This document shows positions 47,002 through 55,218 of a stretch of 64,000 nucleotides of DNA, one piece after another. A program made the position numbers and the translations under genes. The stretch's first letter is position 1. Every line of letters starts with the position of its first letter. The notes beneath the pieces were generated by a model that was given only the letters and a program-made list of their open reading frames with translations, did no database searches and was not told the DNA's origin. The stretch comes from Ramlibacter sp. (GTDB lineage: Bacteria; Pseudomonadota; Gammaproteobacteria; Burkholderiales; Burkholderiaceae_C), in contig NZ_JAQGNQ010000009.1 of NCBI RefSeq assembly GCF_028291745.1, positions 1 to 64,000 of the forward strand, in the 5' to 3' direction.

Positions 47002-47110
47002 CCACCCGCGTCAGCCGCATGGCTGGCGCGCGACTCGACCTTTCTGCCTCAGCCGCTCATCCATCTCCTGCACGCGGCCCTGCGGCTGGCCGACACAGCC
47101 CATCAGGCGA

Positions 47111-47204
47111 CTCCTACAGTCCGGCAGCCTCCTTCTACATACATTGGATGCCACAGGTTGCCGCGCCTCTCGCGGTTTTCGGACAAAGAACTGGAAGGTA
47201 TCCC
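47111..47204 (+). promoter_or_regulatory. Duplicated leader, copy 1, with promoter and 5' hairpin
   Basis: CTCCTACAG, TTCTACATACAT (likely -10 TACATA) and AGGTTGCCGCGCCTCTCGCGG (47155-47175) precede the first glycine-zipper gene. The last can form CCGCG-CCTCT-CGCGG. The same ordered set recurs at 47570-47663. Confidence 0.6.
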
Positions 47205-47411
47205 ATGAATACGAAATTCATCGCTGCTGTCGTGACCGCTGCTTCCCTGCTGGGCCTCGGTGGCTGCGCCAACATGGATCGTTCGACCGTCGGTACCGTC
47301 GGTGGCGCCGTGGTCGGTGGCCTGGTCGGCAGCGCCGTCGGTGGCACGGGTGCGACCATCCTGGGTGCCGGCGCCGGCGCCCTCATCGGCAACCAGGCCG
47401 CCAAGCGCTGA
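47205..47411 (+). CDS. Glycine-zipper 2TM small lipoprotein, paralogue 1
   Basis: 68 residues. Signal peptide MNTKFIAAVVTAASLLGLGGC with lipobox and lipidated Cys21. The mature part ANMDRSTVGTVGGAVVGGLV and SAVGGTGATILGAGAGALIG is a glycine-zipper hairpin, ending NQAAKR. Predicted outer-membrane lipoprotein of the osmotically inducible OsmB kind. GGAAGG precedes the ATG. About 80 percent identical by eye to the next gene; tandem duplication including the leader. Confidence 0.85.
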   Translation: MNTKFIAAVVTAASLLGLGGCANMDRSTVGTVGGAVVGGLVGSAVGGTGATILGAGAGALIGNQAAKR

Positions 47412-47435
47412 AGCACCAGCAGGCGCTCGCGCGAG

Positions 47436-47472
47436 CGGGGTCGAGGCGAAAGCTTCGACCCCGTTTGCTTTT
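47436..47472 (+). terminator. Intrinsic terminator after glycine-zipper gene 1
   Basis: CGGGGTCGA (47436-47444) pairs with TCGACCCCG (47455-47463), followed by TTTGCTTTT. It makes the two paralogues separate transcription units. Confidence 0.85.
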
Positions 47473-47569
47473 GCATTCCGACAAATGAATATGCCTGGGG
47501 TGCCTCAGCCAATTCCCGAGCGCCTGCAATGAGGGCTGTGTAGAGACGACAGCGCCTGTCTCGCGGCTC

Positions 47570-47663
47570 CTACAGCCCCGCAACAGCAGCCTTTCTACAT
47601 TCATATGCACAAGGTTGCCGCGCCTCTCGCGGCTGGCGAACAAACAGTTGGAAGGTGATCCTC
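47570..47663 (+). promoter_or_regulatory. Duplicated leader, copy 2, with promoter and 5' hairpin
   Basis: Repeats the copy 1 arrangement: GGCTCCTACAG (from 47565), TTCTACATTCAT (-10 TACATT) and the identical AGGTTGCCGCGCCTCTCGCGG at 47612-47632. Conservation of the hairpin suggests a role in mRNA stability or control. Confidence 0.6.
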
Positions 47664-47891
47664 ATGAAGACGAAGTTCATTGCCGCGGCCCTCACGGCCG
47701 CTTCCCTGATGGGCCTGGGTGGCTGCGCCTCGATGGGCGACCGCCAGACCGTCGGTACCGTTGGCGGAGCCGTGGTCGGCGGCCTCGTGGGTAGCGCCAT
47801 CGGTGGCACGGGCGCCACGATCCTGGGTGCCGGCGCCGGTGCGCTTGCCGGCAACCAGCTCACGAAGCCCGGCCACGCTCTCAACCGCTAA
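47664..47891 (+). CDS. Glycine-zipper 2TM small lipoprotein, paralogue 2
   Basis: 75 residues from the ATG at 47664; a GTG three codons upstream would crowd the GGAAGG ribosome site. The lipobox LGGC is followed by ASMGDRQTVGTVGGAVVGGL and the glycine-zipper hairpin SAIGGTGATILGAGAGALAG, then NQLTKPGHALNR. Same predicted envelope role as paralogue 1. The stop overlaps the convergent dioxygenase beta gene. Confidence 0.85.
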   Translation: MKTKFIAAALTAASLMGLGGCASMGDRQTVGTVGGAVVGGLVGSAIGGTGATILGAGAGALAGNQLTKPGHALNR

Positions 47892-48403
47892 ATCGGGTAG
47901 ATCAGCGAGTTGAGAACCATCTCGCTGTCGTAGATACACGCCCGGCTGGCCAGCTTCAGGCCACTGGGCGTGCGTTCGATTTCGTCGATGTAGCGGCCCA
48001 CGTTGTACACCTCGCTGACCTCGCCCGGCCGCGTGCGGAACACCGCGTAATTCGCCTGCGCACGAAGGCGATTTCCCTCCTGCGCGAGCAACTGCACCGG
48101 CCCCACCACGTGCCGCGTGTAATACGGCCCGTGGTAGATGGTTTGGGTGATTCCGTAGACCCGGTCCTTCATCATCCCCTGGCTTTCCAGATCGATCAGC
48201 GCCAGCGGCAAGCCCCGGTCGAAGTTCTCGCGGGCCTGCACCTTGTAGCGACCCTGCGCGAGAAAGAAATCGGGCCACGCGTCGAAGCGGCGTTCGTCCA
48301 GCGCCGCGCCATAGTCGGCGTTGAAGGCATCGATCTCGCTGCGCAGAAGCAGCATCGCAATGGCATCTTCGCGCGCCCGGCCCATGTCGCTCGGCTCGCT
48401 CAC
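47888..48403 (-). CDS. Aromatic-ring-hydroxylating dioxygenase beta subunit
   Basis: 171 residues of the NTF2-like small subunit of Rieske non-haem iron oxygenases: EIDAFNADYGAALDERRFDAWPDFF, ARENFDRGLPLALIDLESQGMMKDRV, TRHVVGPVQLL and YIDEIERTPSGLKLASRACIYD. It gives structural support to the alpha subunit encoded 58 bases upstream on the same strand. No ferredoxin or reductase gene is adjacent, so electron donors must come from elsewhere. Confidence 0.92.
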   Translation of the reverse strand: MSEPSDMGRAREDAIAMLLLRSEIDAFNADYGAALDERRFDAWPDFFLAQGRYKVQARENFDRGLPLALIDLESQGMMKDRVYGITQTIYHGPYYTRHVVGPVQLLAQEGNRLRAQANYAVFRTRPGEVSEVYNVGRYIDEIERTPSGLKLASRACIYDSEMVLNSLIYPI

Positions 48404-48461
48404 TGGACTACCCTCCGCACTACGCGCTGCGGGACTATTCGCCTTGGGGCGGCCCGGCGGC

Positions 48462-49826
48462 TCATACGCCCATCACCTTGCGCCAGTAGGCGTACATGCT
48501 GCGAATCAACGTCTCGGTCACCATGTGCTCGGTGCCCTGCGTGTCGGTGCCTCCGAGTTCGCACACCGTCTGGCCGTCCTCGCCCCATTGCCGAAAGCCG
48601 TCCTGGCTGTACTGGATCACCTCGCCGTCGTCGGCGCTGACAAAACCGGCCGGGCCGAACAGGTTGGATTGACGCAGGCGCCGGCGCGTCATCTCTTCGC
48701 TGTCGTCGGCAAAGCCGAAGTGCGTCCACACGAAGTCGAAGCTGCCCTCGCCGCGCGGCACGATGTGCCGGGTGGAGAGCGAATTCACCTGCTGCTGGAT
48801 GATGAGGCTGGGGAACAGCGTGATCATGGTGACGCTGGGCGTGATCGGCGTGCCGGGGTTGGCGGGATCGTCGACCGTCCACCAGGGCTCGGGCACCACG
48901 TCGAGCAGGCGGGTGTCGTGCAGGGCCATGTCGGCCTTGAAGCTGGTCACGCCCTGCGTCACGGCCTTGTTCTCGCCACCGTCGTTGCGGCGCGAGATCA
49001 TCACCGCGTGGCGGCCGTGCGCGTCCATCACCATGCGGCTTTTCTGGTCGGCGCGCCACAGGCCGAAGGTGACGAACCAGGTGTGCAGCAGGCCCGGGTG
49101 ATACGGGTCCTTGATGTTCTCCATCATCAGCTTCCAGTTGCCCGGAATGCGCTGGCGGTTGTATCCCAGCAGGGTGAGCTTGCGGCCCGCGAAGATGCGA
49201 GCCAGCCACGGCACGACCTGCGGGCCGAGATAGTCCTCGAGCGATTCCGCCTCCGCGCTGAAAGTGGCGAAGACCAGCCCGTGCAGCACCGCCACGCGCA
49301 GCTTCGTCAGGCCATGCTGCTTCACGTCGAAGTCCGCGGGCATGCCGCCTTGCACGCACGGCTGCCCTTGCCCGTCGACCGCCCGCACGCCGTCCTTGAA
49401 CGGCAGCCCGGCCAGATCGCCATTGAGCTTGTAGGTCCACTGGTGATACGGGCAGACAAAGCTGCGCGCCTTGCCATGCGGCTGCTGGCAGAAGCGCACG
49501 CCCCGATGCGCGCAGCGGTTCTCCACGACGCGGATCCCCGAATTGGGGTCAGGTTCGGATTTCGCAGCAGCTGCGAAATCCGAACCTGACCCCAATTGTT
49601 TGGCGGCGCGGTCGCGGACCATGATCACCTGGCGCTCGCCCACCCAGGTGAGGCGATAGTCGCCGACCTCGGGGATCTCGATGGCCAGGCCGACGTAGCA
49701 CCAGTGCGGGCCGTAGAAGATCTTCTCGAGCTCCTGCCGATACAGCTGCGCGTCGGTATAGGCCCAGAAGGGCACGCGGCTGGAAGCGGCGCCGCTCCAG
49801 CGCGCCAGGGATTCGGGGGCGTTCAT
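48462..49826 (-). CDS. Aromatic-ring-hydroxylating dioxygenase alpha subunit with in-frame palindrome insertion
   Basis: 454 residues. Catalytic subunit of a Rieske oxygenase. The Rieske cluster ligands are Cys105, His107, Cys125 and His128 in CAHRG and CPYHQWTY. The mononuclear iron site shows ENIKDPYHPGLLH in the C-terminal domain. Residues 77-96 (LGSGSDFAAAAKSEPDPN) are encoded by a perfect 57-base palindrome that is not part of the family and lies just before the Rieske motif. The frame is kept, so activity is possible. Substrate unknown; phenylpropionate- or salicylate-type aromatics are usual. Confidence 0.9.
   Translation of the reverse strand: MNAPESLARWSGAASSRVPFWAYTDAQLYRQELEKIFYGPHWCYVGLAIEIPEVGDYRLTWVGERQVIMVRDRAAKQLGSGSDFAAAAKSEPDPNSGIRVVENRCAHRGVRFCQQPHGKARSFVCPYHQWTYKLNGDLAGLPFKDGVRAVDGQGQPCVQGGMPADFDVKQHGLTKLRVAVLHGLVFATFSAEAESLEDYLGPQVVPWLARIFAGRKLTLLGYNRQRIPGNWKLMMENIKDPYHPGLLHTWFVTFGLWRADQKSRMVMDAHGRHAVMISRRNDGGENKAVTQGVTSFKADMALHDTRLLDVVPEPWWTVDDPANPGTPITPSVTMITLFPSLIIQQQVNSLSTRHIVPRGEGSFDFVWTHFGFADDSEEMTRRRLRQSNLFGPAGFVSADDGEVIQYSQDGFRQWGEDGQTVCELGGTDTQGTEHMVTETLIRSMYAYWRKVMGV
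49541..49597. repeat. 57-bp palindrome inserted in the dioxygenase alpha gene
   Basis: Two perfect 27-base inverted arms (49541-49567 and 49571-49597) surround CAG. The outer end reads AATTGGGGTCAGGTTCGG. This AATTGGGGTCAG type of palindrome is, to my knowledge, typical of REP sequences mobilised by REP-associated tyrosine transposases. Its length is 19 codons, so the host frame is preserved. Confidence 0.85.
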
Positions 49827-49909
49827 GGCAGTCTCCTGCCCCCGATCATAGGAAGGCTGCGGAGCGCGGTCCAGCCGCGGCGCAAGCCGCGACGGGCCCG
49901 CGCCGCCAC

Positions 49910-51610
49910 TCAGAGCCGGATCGCCAGGTCGATGATGTTGGCGGGTCCGCCCGCACCGCCGATCAAGGACTGCGATGCATCACCGCTCGTGTTGTTGTAC
50001 AGGGTCGCCGCGCCGGAGCTGAGCGAGATCGTGAACAGCGAGAACGGACCGCTCGTCCCGGTGCGCAAGGCCGCCAGCACGAGGCCGTTGTTGCCGCCCG
50101 CGATGTCGAACCCGGCCGCGCCCGTGATGTCGATGCCCAGCGCTCCCTCGTTCGTCAGCGTGCCGCTGTTGATCGGGCTTTGCTGCACGAGCTGGTCGCT
50201 GGTCTGGTCCAGGTCGTGCAAGCCACCGCCGGCCGTGTGCGCCGCGGCCACGATGGAGGGCACGGTGCCATTCGCGTTGGTGAGGGACGTGTCGGTCGTC
50301 ACCTGGCCCGCCGTGAACACCGTGCCGTTCACGGTCATGCTCTCGGGCACGACACGCAGGTTCTGGCCATTGCTGGTGATCACGCGCAGGCGATCGGTCG
50401 CGGGATTGAAGTCGACGGAGGTGATGGTGCCGTTCAGGCCGGTGAACGGCGCGCTGGTATCCGACGGATCGGCCGTCAGCGTGGCACGCAGCGTCGCGGC
50501 GCCGGTGGTCGCATCGATCGTGTACAGCCGCCCGCCGTCCGTCACGCCGTACAGCAGCTGGTCGGCCGGGCGCACGTCGATGCCGCGCAGCACTTCGCCC
50601 GCCACCAGGCCGGTGACGGCGACGTTGCTCGCGATCGTGTTCGGCGTCGCCGGATTGAAGGACAGCAGCCGGTTGTCGCTGGTCAGGGCGATGGCGACCG
50701 GTGCCGCCACGGCTGCCAATGCGAGGCCGCGGATGGCCTCGCCGCCGGCGATGACGCCCACCCGCGTCGCCGCGGCGCTGGTGGCGCCGAGGTCGATCGT
50801 GTAGAGCGCGACTTGGCCGTTCACCTGCAGGGCGGCGTAGCCGATATTGGTGCGCGGATCGATGTCGAAGCCGTTGCTGGCGTCGGCCGCCACGCCCAGC
50901 GGCACGCCCGCGTCCAGGGTGCCGTTGTTCTGCGGGTTCAACTGGAACAGGCGGCCGGCCGCGACATCGAGCACCTCGAGCTGCGAGCCGGTCGTACCGA
51001 CGAAGGAGTTCGTGTACGCGGCCGCGGTAATCACCGAGCCGGCCGGATTGATGGCGGTGTCGGTGGTGGCCGCGCCCGTGTCCACGTTGACGCGCAGGTT
51101 CTGGCCGGTGTCGCTCACTACCCGCAGGCGATCGTTGAGGGGATTGAAGTCCATGCCGAAGCTGGTGCCGGACAAGGCGGTGAAGGGGTTGTCGTCGTTC
51201 GCAACGGGCCGCAGCGTGGATTTCAGCGTGGCGACGCCGGTCAGCGGATCCAGCGTGTAGATGTTGCCCGCATTCGACAGGGCGTAGAGCGCGCCATCGG
51301 CCGGGCGGCGGTCGATGCCGACGAGGCTTTCGCTGGCGGTCAGGCCGCTGATGGTGGCCGTGCTGAGTTGCGTGCCCGGGCTCGTGCGGTTGAAGGAGAT
51401 CAGGCGTCCCGAAGCCGTGAGCGCCACCGTGTCGCCGAGCGTCGCCGGTGCCGCTGACGGTGCGGGACCCGGCGCTGGCGCAGGGGCCGGTCCTGGCGCC
51501 GGTGCCGGAGCGGGCGCGGCCGGGTTCGAGTTGTCGTTACCGCCGCCGCCGCAGGCAGCCAGGCCGCAGGTGGCGAGGACCAGGGCCGAGAGCCGGATGT
51601 TCCAGTGCAT
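49910..51610 (-). CDS. Lipoprotein with two DUF4394 repeats
   Basis: 566 residues from the ATG at 51610 (GGGAGA four bases upstream). The signal peptide ends in LAAC with lipidated Cys20, followed by a GGGGNDNSN and Pro/Ala spacer. Two tandem DUF4394 domains (about 55-315 and 315-566) repeat the same phrases: [39 protein letters not shown] against [40 protein letters not shown] beta-propeller-like surface protein of unknown function. Confidence 0.87.
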   Translation of the reverse strand: MHWNIRLSALVLATCGLAACGGGGNDNSNPAAPAPAPAPGPAPAPAPGPAPSAAPATLGDTVALTASGRLISFNRTSPGTQLSTATISGLTASESLVGIDRRPADGALYALSNAGNIYTLDPLTGVATLKSTLRPVANDDNPFTALSGTSFGMDFNPLNDRLRVVSDTGQNLRVNVDTGAATTDTAINPAGSVITAAAYTNSFVGTTGSQLEVLDVAAGRLFQLNPQNNGTLDAGVPLGVAADASNGFDIDPRTNIGYAALQVNGQVALYTIDLGATSAAATRVGVIAGGEAIRGLALAAVAAPVAIALTSDNRLLSFNPATPNTIASNVAVTGLVAGEVLRGIDVRPADQLLYGVTDGGRLYTIDATTGAATLRATLTADPSDTSAPFTGLNGTITSVDFNPATDRLRVITSNGQNLRVVPESMTVNGTVFTAGQVTTDTSLTNANGTVPSIVAAAHTAGGGLHDLDQTSDQLVQQSPINSGTLTNEGALGIDITGAAGFDIAGGNNGLVLAALRTGTSGPFSLFTISLSSGAATLYNNTSGDASQSLIGGAGGPANIIDLAIRL

Positions 51611-51831
51611 GGTGTCTCCCTTGAACGCTGTCTGGAAAGCGCGCTTGCAGAAGGCACGAATGCTTTCATCTCGGAAGGTGTGCCCTCGACGGGAGAGGTA
51701 AACACCGTATCGAACCGTAGCCGAGCGCGTCCACACTGCTTGCGACGGCATCACGTTCCGCCACCGATGGCCAAGGCCCGCCGCGAACATGCGGTAACAA
51801 GCGGCCGGCGCCAAGCACAGCCGCTGGGCGC

Positions 51832-52488
51832 TCAGCCGCGGGCTGCGGCCGCGTTCTTGCGCCTGGCCTTCCACGCGCCGGCCAGCACGAGCAGTCCCGG
51901 CACGAGGATCATCGCCCAGATGATTTTTTCCAGATTCGCCTTCACCCAGGGGATGCTGCCGAAGAAGTAGCCGGCCGTGATCACGCCGCCGACCCACAGC
52001 GTGCCGCCGGTGATGTCATAGAGACTGAACTTGCGGCGCGTCATCTGCGCCACGCCCGCCACGAAGGGCGCGAAGGTGCGCAGGAAGGGCATGAAGCGCG
52101 CCAGCACGATGGTGATGCCGCCGTACTTCTCGTAGAAGGCATGCGCCTGCTCGAACGCGCGCTTGTTGAACAGCCGCGAGTCCTCCCACTGGAACACGCG
52201 CGGGCCGAAGTAGCGGCCTATCGTGTAGTTGCTCTGGTTGCCGAGCACCGCCGCCGCGATCAGCAGCGCCACCGAGAGCGGATAGCTCATGACGCCGACG
52301 CCGCTCATCGCGCCCACCACGAACAGCAGCGAGTCGCCGGGCAGGAAGGGCATGACGACCACCCCCGTCTCGATGAAGATGATCAGGAACAACAGCGCAT
52401 ACACCCAGGCGCCGTAATTCGTCACGAAGTTTTCCAGGTGGCGGTCGACATGCAGGATGAAGTCGACGAGCAGCATCAGCACGTCCAT
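51832..52488 (-). CDS. DedA family membrane protein
   Basis: 218 residues. DedA/SNARE-associated (VTT) domain: FIETGVVVMPFLPGDSLLFVVG near residue 40, then GNQSNYTIGRYFG, and FYEKYGGITIVLARFMPFLRTFAPFVAG with the essential arginines, plus GGTLWVGGVITAGYFFG. DedA proteins flip undecaprenyl phosphate or other polyprenyl/phospholipids across the inner membrane. It is divergent from mutL with 34 bases between the starts. Confidence 0.93.
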   Translation of the reverse strand: MDVLMLLVDFILHVDRHLENFVTNYGAWVYALLFLIIFIETGVVVMPFLPGDSLLFVVGAMSGVGVMSYPLSVALLIAAAVLGNQSNYTIGRYFGPRVFQWEDSRLFNKRAFEQAHAFYEKYGGITIVLARFMPFLRTFAPFVAGVAQMTRRKFSLYDITGGTLWVGGVITAGYFFGSIPWVKANLEKIIWAMILVPGLLVLAGAWKARRKNAAAARG

Positions 52489-52522
52489 GGCGGGGATTAT
52501 CACCGCCCCTAGAATGAGTTGA

Positions 52523-54334
52523 ATGAGTGCCGTCCTGTCCCCCACCCCGCGCCGCCCGATCCGCGAGCTGCCCGACGAACTGGTCAGCCAGATAGCGGCC
52601 GGCGAGGTGGTCGAACGCCCGGCCTCCGTGGTGCGCGAACTGGTGGACAACGCGCTGGACGCGGGCGCGGCGCAGGTCACGGTTCGCCTGCTCGCCGGTG
52701 GCGTGCGCCTGATCGCGATCGAGGACGACGGCTGCGGCATCGCCCGCGAGGAACTCCCGCTGGCCCTGAAGCGCCACGCCACCAGCAAGATCGGCTCGCT
52801 GGCGGACCTGGAGTCGGTGGTCACCATGGGCTTTCGCGGCGAGGCGCTGGCGGCGATCGCCTCGGTGTGCGAGCTGCACCTGCTCTCGCGCACCGCTGGC
52901 CAGGCGAGCGCCTTCCTGCTCGATGCGGGCACCGGCGAATTGCGCCCCGCGGCGCGCGCTACCGGCACCACGGTGGAAGTGAAGGAGCTGTTCTTCAGCA
53001 CGCCGGCGCGCCGCAAGTTCCTGAAGACCGACGCCACCGAGCTGGCCCACTGCCTGGAGGCCGTGCGCCGCCATGCGCTGGCGCGGCCCGATGTCGGCTT
53101 CACGGTGTGGCACGAAGGCAAGCTGGTGGAGCAATGGCGCCCCGGCACGCGCGAGCAACGACTGGCCGATGTGCTGGGCGAAGACTTCCTGGCCGACAGC
53201 GTCGCCATCGACCATCGCGCCGGGCCGCTGCGCATCAGCGGCCGCGCCGGCATTCCGGATGCGGCCCGCTCGCGCGCCGACTGGCAGTTCGCCTATGTCA
53301 ATGGCCGCTTTGTGCGCGACAAGGTGATCGCGCACGCGGCGCGCAGCGCCTACGAAGACTTGCTGCACGGGCAGAAACAGCCGGTGTATGCGCTGCACCT
53401 GGAGATCGCCCCGGAGCGCGTCGACGTCAACGTGCACCCGACCAAGATCGAGGTGCGCTTTCGCGATGGCCGCGAGGTGCACCAGGCGGTGCGGCGCGCC
53501 TTGGAGTCGGCGCTGTCGGCACCGCGCGCGGGCGTGGTGCCGCCAGCGCAGGCGGCGCTACCGATCGCAGCGCCTTCGATGCCGCCGTGGCGGCAGCCGG
53601 CGATTCCCTTCGCGGGCGAGCCGGTGTCGGATCTCGGCGCGCTCTGGGGCAAGGGCCCGGTAGGCTGGGCTGCCGCAGGCACCCCAGCTTCGGCGGCAAT
53701 CGCCGGGGTGCCTGCGGCAGCCCAGCCTACGAACAGCCAGCCCGATCAAACTTGGCCCCTCGGCCGCGCCATCGCCCAACTGCAAGGCATCTACATCCTT
53801 GCCGAGAACGCGCACGGGCTGGTGATCGTCGACATGCACGCGGCGCACGAGCGCATCGTCTACGAGCGCCTGAAGACGCAGATGGACGCGCAGGCGCTGC
53901 ATAGCCAGCCGCTGCTGATCCCCGCCACCTTTGCCGCCACGCCGTCGGAGATCGCCACGGCCGAAGCCGGCCAGGCGACCCTGGAGACGCTCGGCCTGCA
54001 GATCACCCCCTTCACGCCCAGGACCCTGGCCGTGCGCGCGGTCCCCGCCAGCCTGGCGCAGGGCGACGCGGTGGAGCTGGCGCGCAGCGTGCTGGCCGAA
54101 CTCGCGCAGCACGATGCCAGCAGCGTGGTCGAACGCGCCCGCAACGAACTGCTCGCCACCATGGCATGCCACGGCGCAGTGCGCGCGAACCGCAAGCTCA
54201 CGCTGGAGGAAATGAACGCGCTGCTGCGGCAGATGGAAGCAACCGAGCGTTCGGACCAGTGCAACCACGGGCGGCCCACCTGGCGGCAATTGAGCCTGCG
54301 CGAACTGGACGCCTTGTTCCTGCGCGGCCGGTAA
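52523..54334 (+). CDS. mutL: DNA mismatch repair protein MutL with palindrome in the linker
   Basis: 603 residues. GHKL ATPase opening IRELPDELVSQIAAGEVVER, with the catalytic Glu of RELVDNALDAG and MGFRGEALAAIAS. The C-terminal domain has DMHAAHERIVYE, fitting the DxHA(X)2E(X)4E endonuclease motif of MutL in bacteria without MutH, and QCNHGRPTW. The proline/alanine linker (about 335-415) contains a 71-base palindrome at 53660-53730, translated as VGWAAAGTPASAAIAGVPAA. The frame is intact. Confidence 0.95.
   Translation: MSAVLSPTPRRPIRELPDELVSQIAAGEVVERPASVVRELVDNALDAGAAQVTVRLLAGGVRLIAIEDDGCGIAREELPLALKRHATSKIGSLADLESVVTMGFRGEALAAIASVCELHLLSRTAGQASAFLLDAGTGELRPAARATGTTVEVKELFFSTPARRKFLKTDATELAHCLEAVRRHALARPDVGFTVWHEGKLVEQWRPGTREQRLADVLGEDFLADSVAIDHRAGPLRISGRAGIPDAARSRADWQFAYVNGRFVRDKVIAHAARSAYEDLLHGQKQPVYALHLEIAPERVDVNVHPTKIEVRFRDGREVHQAVRRALESALSAPRAGVVPPAQAALPIAAPSMPPWRQPAIPFAGEPVSDLGALWGKGPVGWAAAGTPASAAIAGVPAAAQPTNSQPDQTWPLGRAIAQLQGIYILAENAHGLVIVDMHAAHERIVYERLKTQMDAQALHSQPLLIPATFAATPSEIATAEAGQATLETLGLQITPFTPRTLAVRAVPASLAQGDAVELARSVLAELAQHDASSVVERARNELLATMACHGAVRANRKLTLEEMNALLRQMEATERSDQCNHGRPTWRQLSLRELDALFLRGR
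53660..53730. repeat. Palindromic element inside mutL
   Basis: Perfect 26-base arms (53660-53685 and 53705-53730, outer end GTAGGCTGGGCTGCCGCAGG) around a 19-base loop. It lies in the non-conserved linker and is tolerated in frame. The GTAGGCTGGGC type of end is common in dispersed bacterial repeats. Confidence 0.82.
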
Positions 54335-54375
54335 ACGGCTGAACTTAGCGCCCGGCAGCGGGTCTGCCACTGTTC

Positions 54376-55218
54376 ATGAATCGCCGCCTGCTCTTCACCG
54401 CCATCGCCGCGGCCACCCTGCTCACCGTCGGCTGCTCCAGCCTCGACGCGCGCGAGCGCCAATGGATCTTCCAGCCCAGTGACAACGCCTGGGGCGGCAG
54501 CGCCTCCGAGGCCGAGGGCATGCAGGACGTGTGGATCCCGTTCCACTCCGAGGTCACCGGCGAGGACTCGCGCCTGCACGGCCTGTGGCTGGCGGCGCAG
54601 CAGCATCCCGAGTCCGGCCCGGTGCTGCTGTTCCTGCACGGCGCCCGCTGGAACGTCGAAGGCTCGGCGCCGCGCATTCGGCGCATGCAGGAACTGGGCT
54701 TCTCGGTGCTGGCCATCGACTATCGCGGCTTCGGCAAATCGACGCCCGGCCTGCCCTCCGAGGACATGGCCTACGAGGATGCACGCGCCGCCTGGTCCTG
54801 GCTGGCAGCGAAGTACGGCAAGCGGCCCCGCTACGTCTTCGGCCATTCGCTGGGTGGGGCGGTCGCCATCGACCTGGCCTCGCGGGTGCAGGACGAACAG
54901 GGCGTGATCGTCGAAGGCACTTTCACGTCGATCGCCGACGTCGCCAGCAGCATGAAGTGGGGCTGGTTGCCGCTGGCGCCGCTGATCACGCAGCACTTCG
55001 ATTCGCTCCACAAGGTGGCCAAGGTGCACGCGCCCCTGCTGGTGGTGCACGGGGCCGAAGACACCCTGATCCACAGCGAGCTGGGGCGCCGCCTGTACGA
55101 CGCGGCCCCCGGACGCAAGAAGTTCATGCTGGTCGAAGGCGGCTCGCACTTCAGCACCATGGCCGTGGGCCAGGCGCAGTACCGCGAGGCGCTGGCGCAG
55201 TTCTTCAGCCTGCAGTAG
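54376..55218 (+). CDS. Alpha/beta hydrolase lipoprotein
   Basis: 280 residues. Lipoprotein signal ending TVGC with Cys20. Alpha/beta-hydrolase core: LLFLHGARWNVEG (oxyanion strand), IDYRGFGKSTPGLPSEDMAYED, nucleophile Ser in FGHSLGGAVAIDLAS, Asp in VVHGAEDTLIH, and His in EGGSHFST. Resembles the BEM46/ABHD13-like group of membrane-anchored hydrolases; substrate unknown. The 3' end overlaps the convergent aroD by 14 bases. Confidence 0.88.
   Translation: MNRRLLFTAIAAATLLTVGCSSLDARERQWIFQPSDNAWGGSASEAEGMQDVWIPFHSEVTGEDSRLHGLWLAAQQHPESGPVLLFLHGARWNVEGSAPRIRRMQELGFSVLAIDYRGFGKSTPGLPSEDMAYEDARAAWSWLAAKYGKRPRYVFGHSLGGAVAIDLASRVQDEQGVIVEGTFTSIADVASSMKWGWLPLAPLITQHFDSLHKVAKVHAPLLVVHGAEDTLIHSELGRRLYDAAPGRKKFMLVEGGSHFSTMAVGQAQYREALAQFFSLQ

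Noticed and set aside
51611-51831. Possible ECF promoter (GGAAC on the minus strand near 51755) upstream of the DUF4394 lipoprotein
   Set aside because: No matching -10 element at the right spacing was found.
52643-52663. MutL with Asp before the conserved Asn (VDNALDAG rather than VENSLDAG), suspected loss of the ATPase base
   Set aside because: The catalytic Glu is the one four residues before the Asn (in RELVDN), and it is present.
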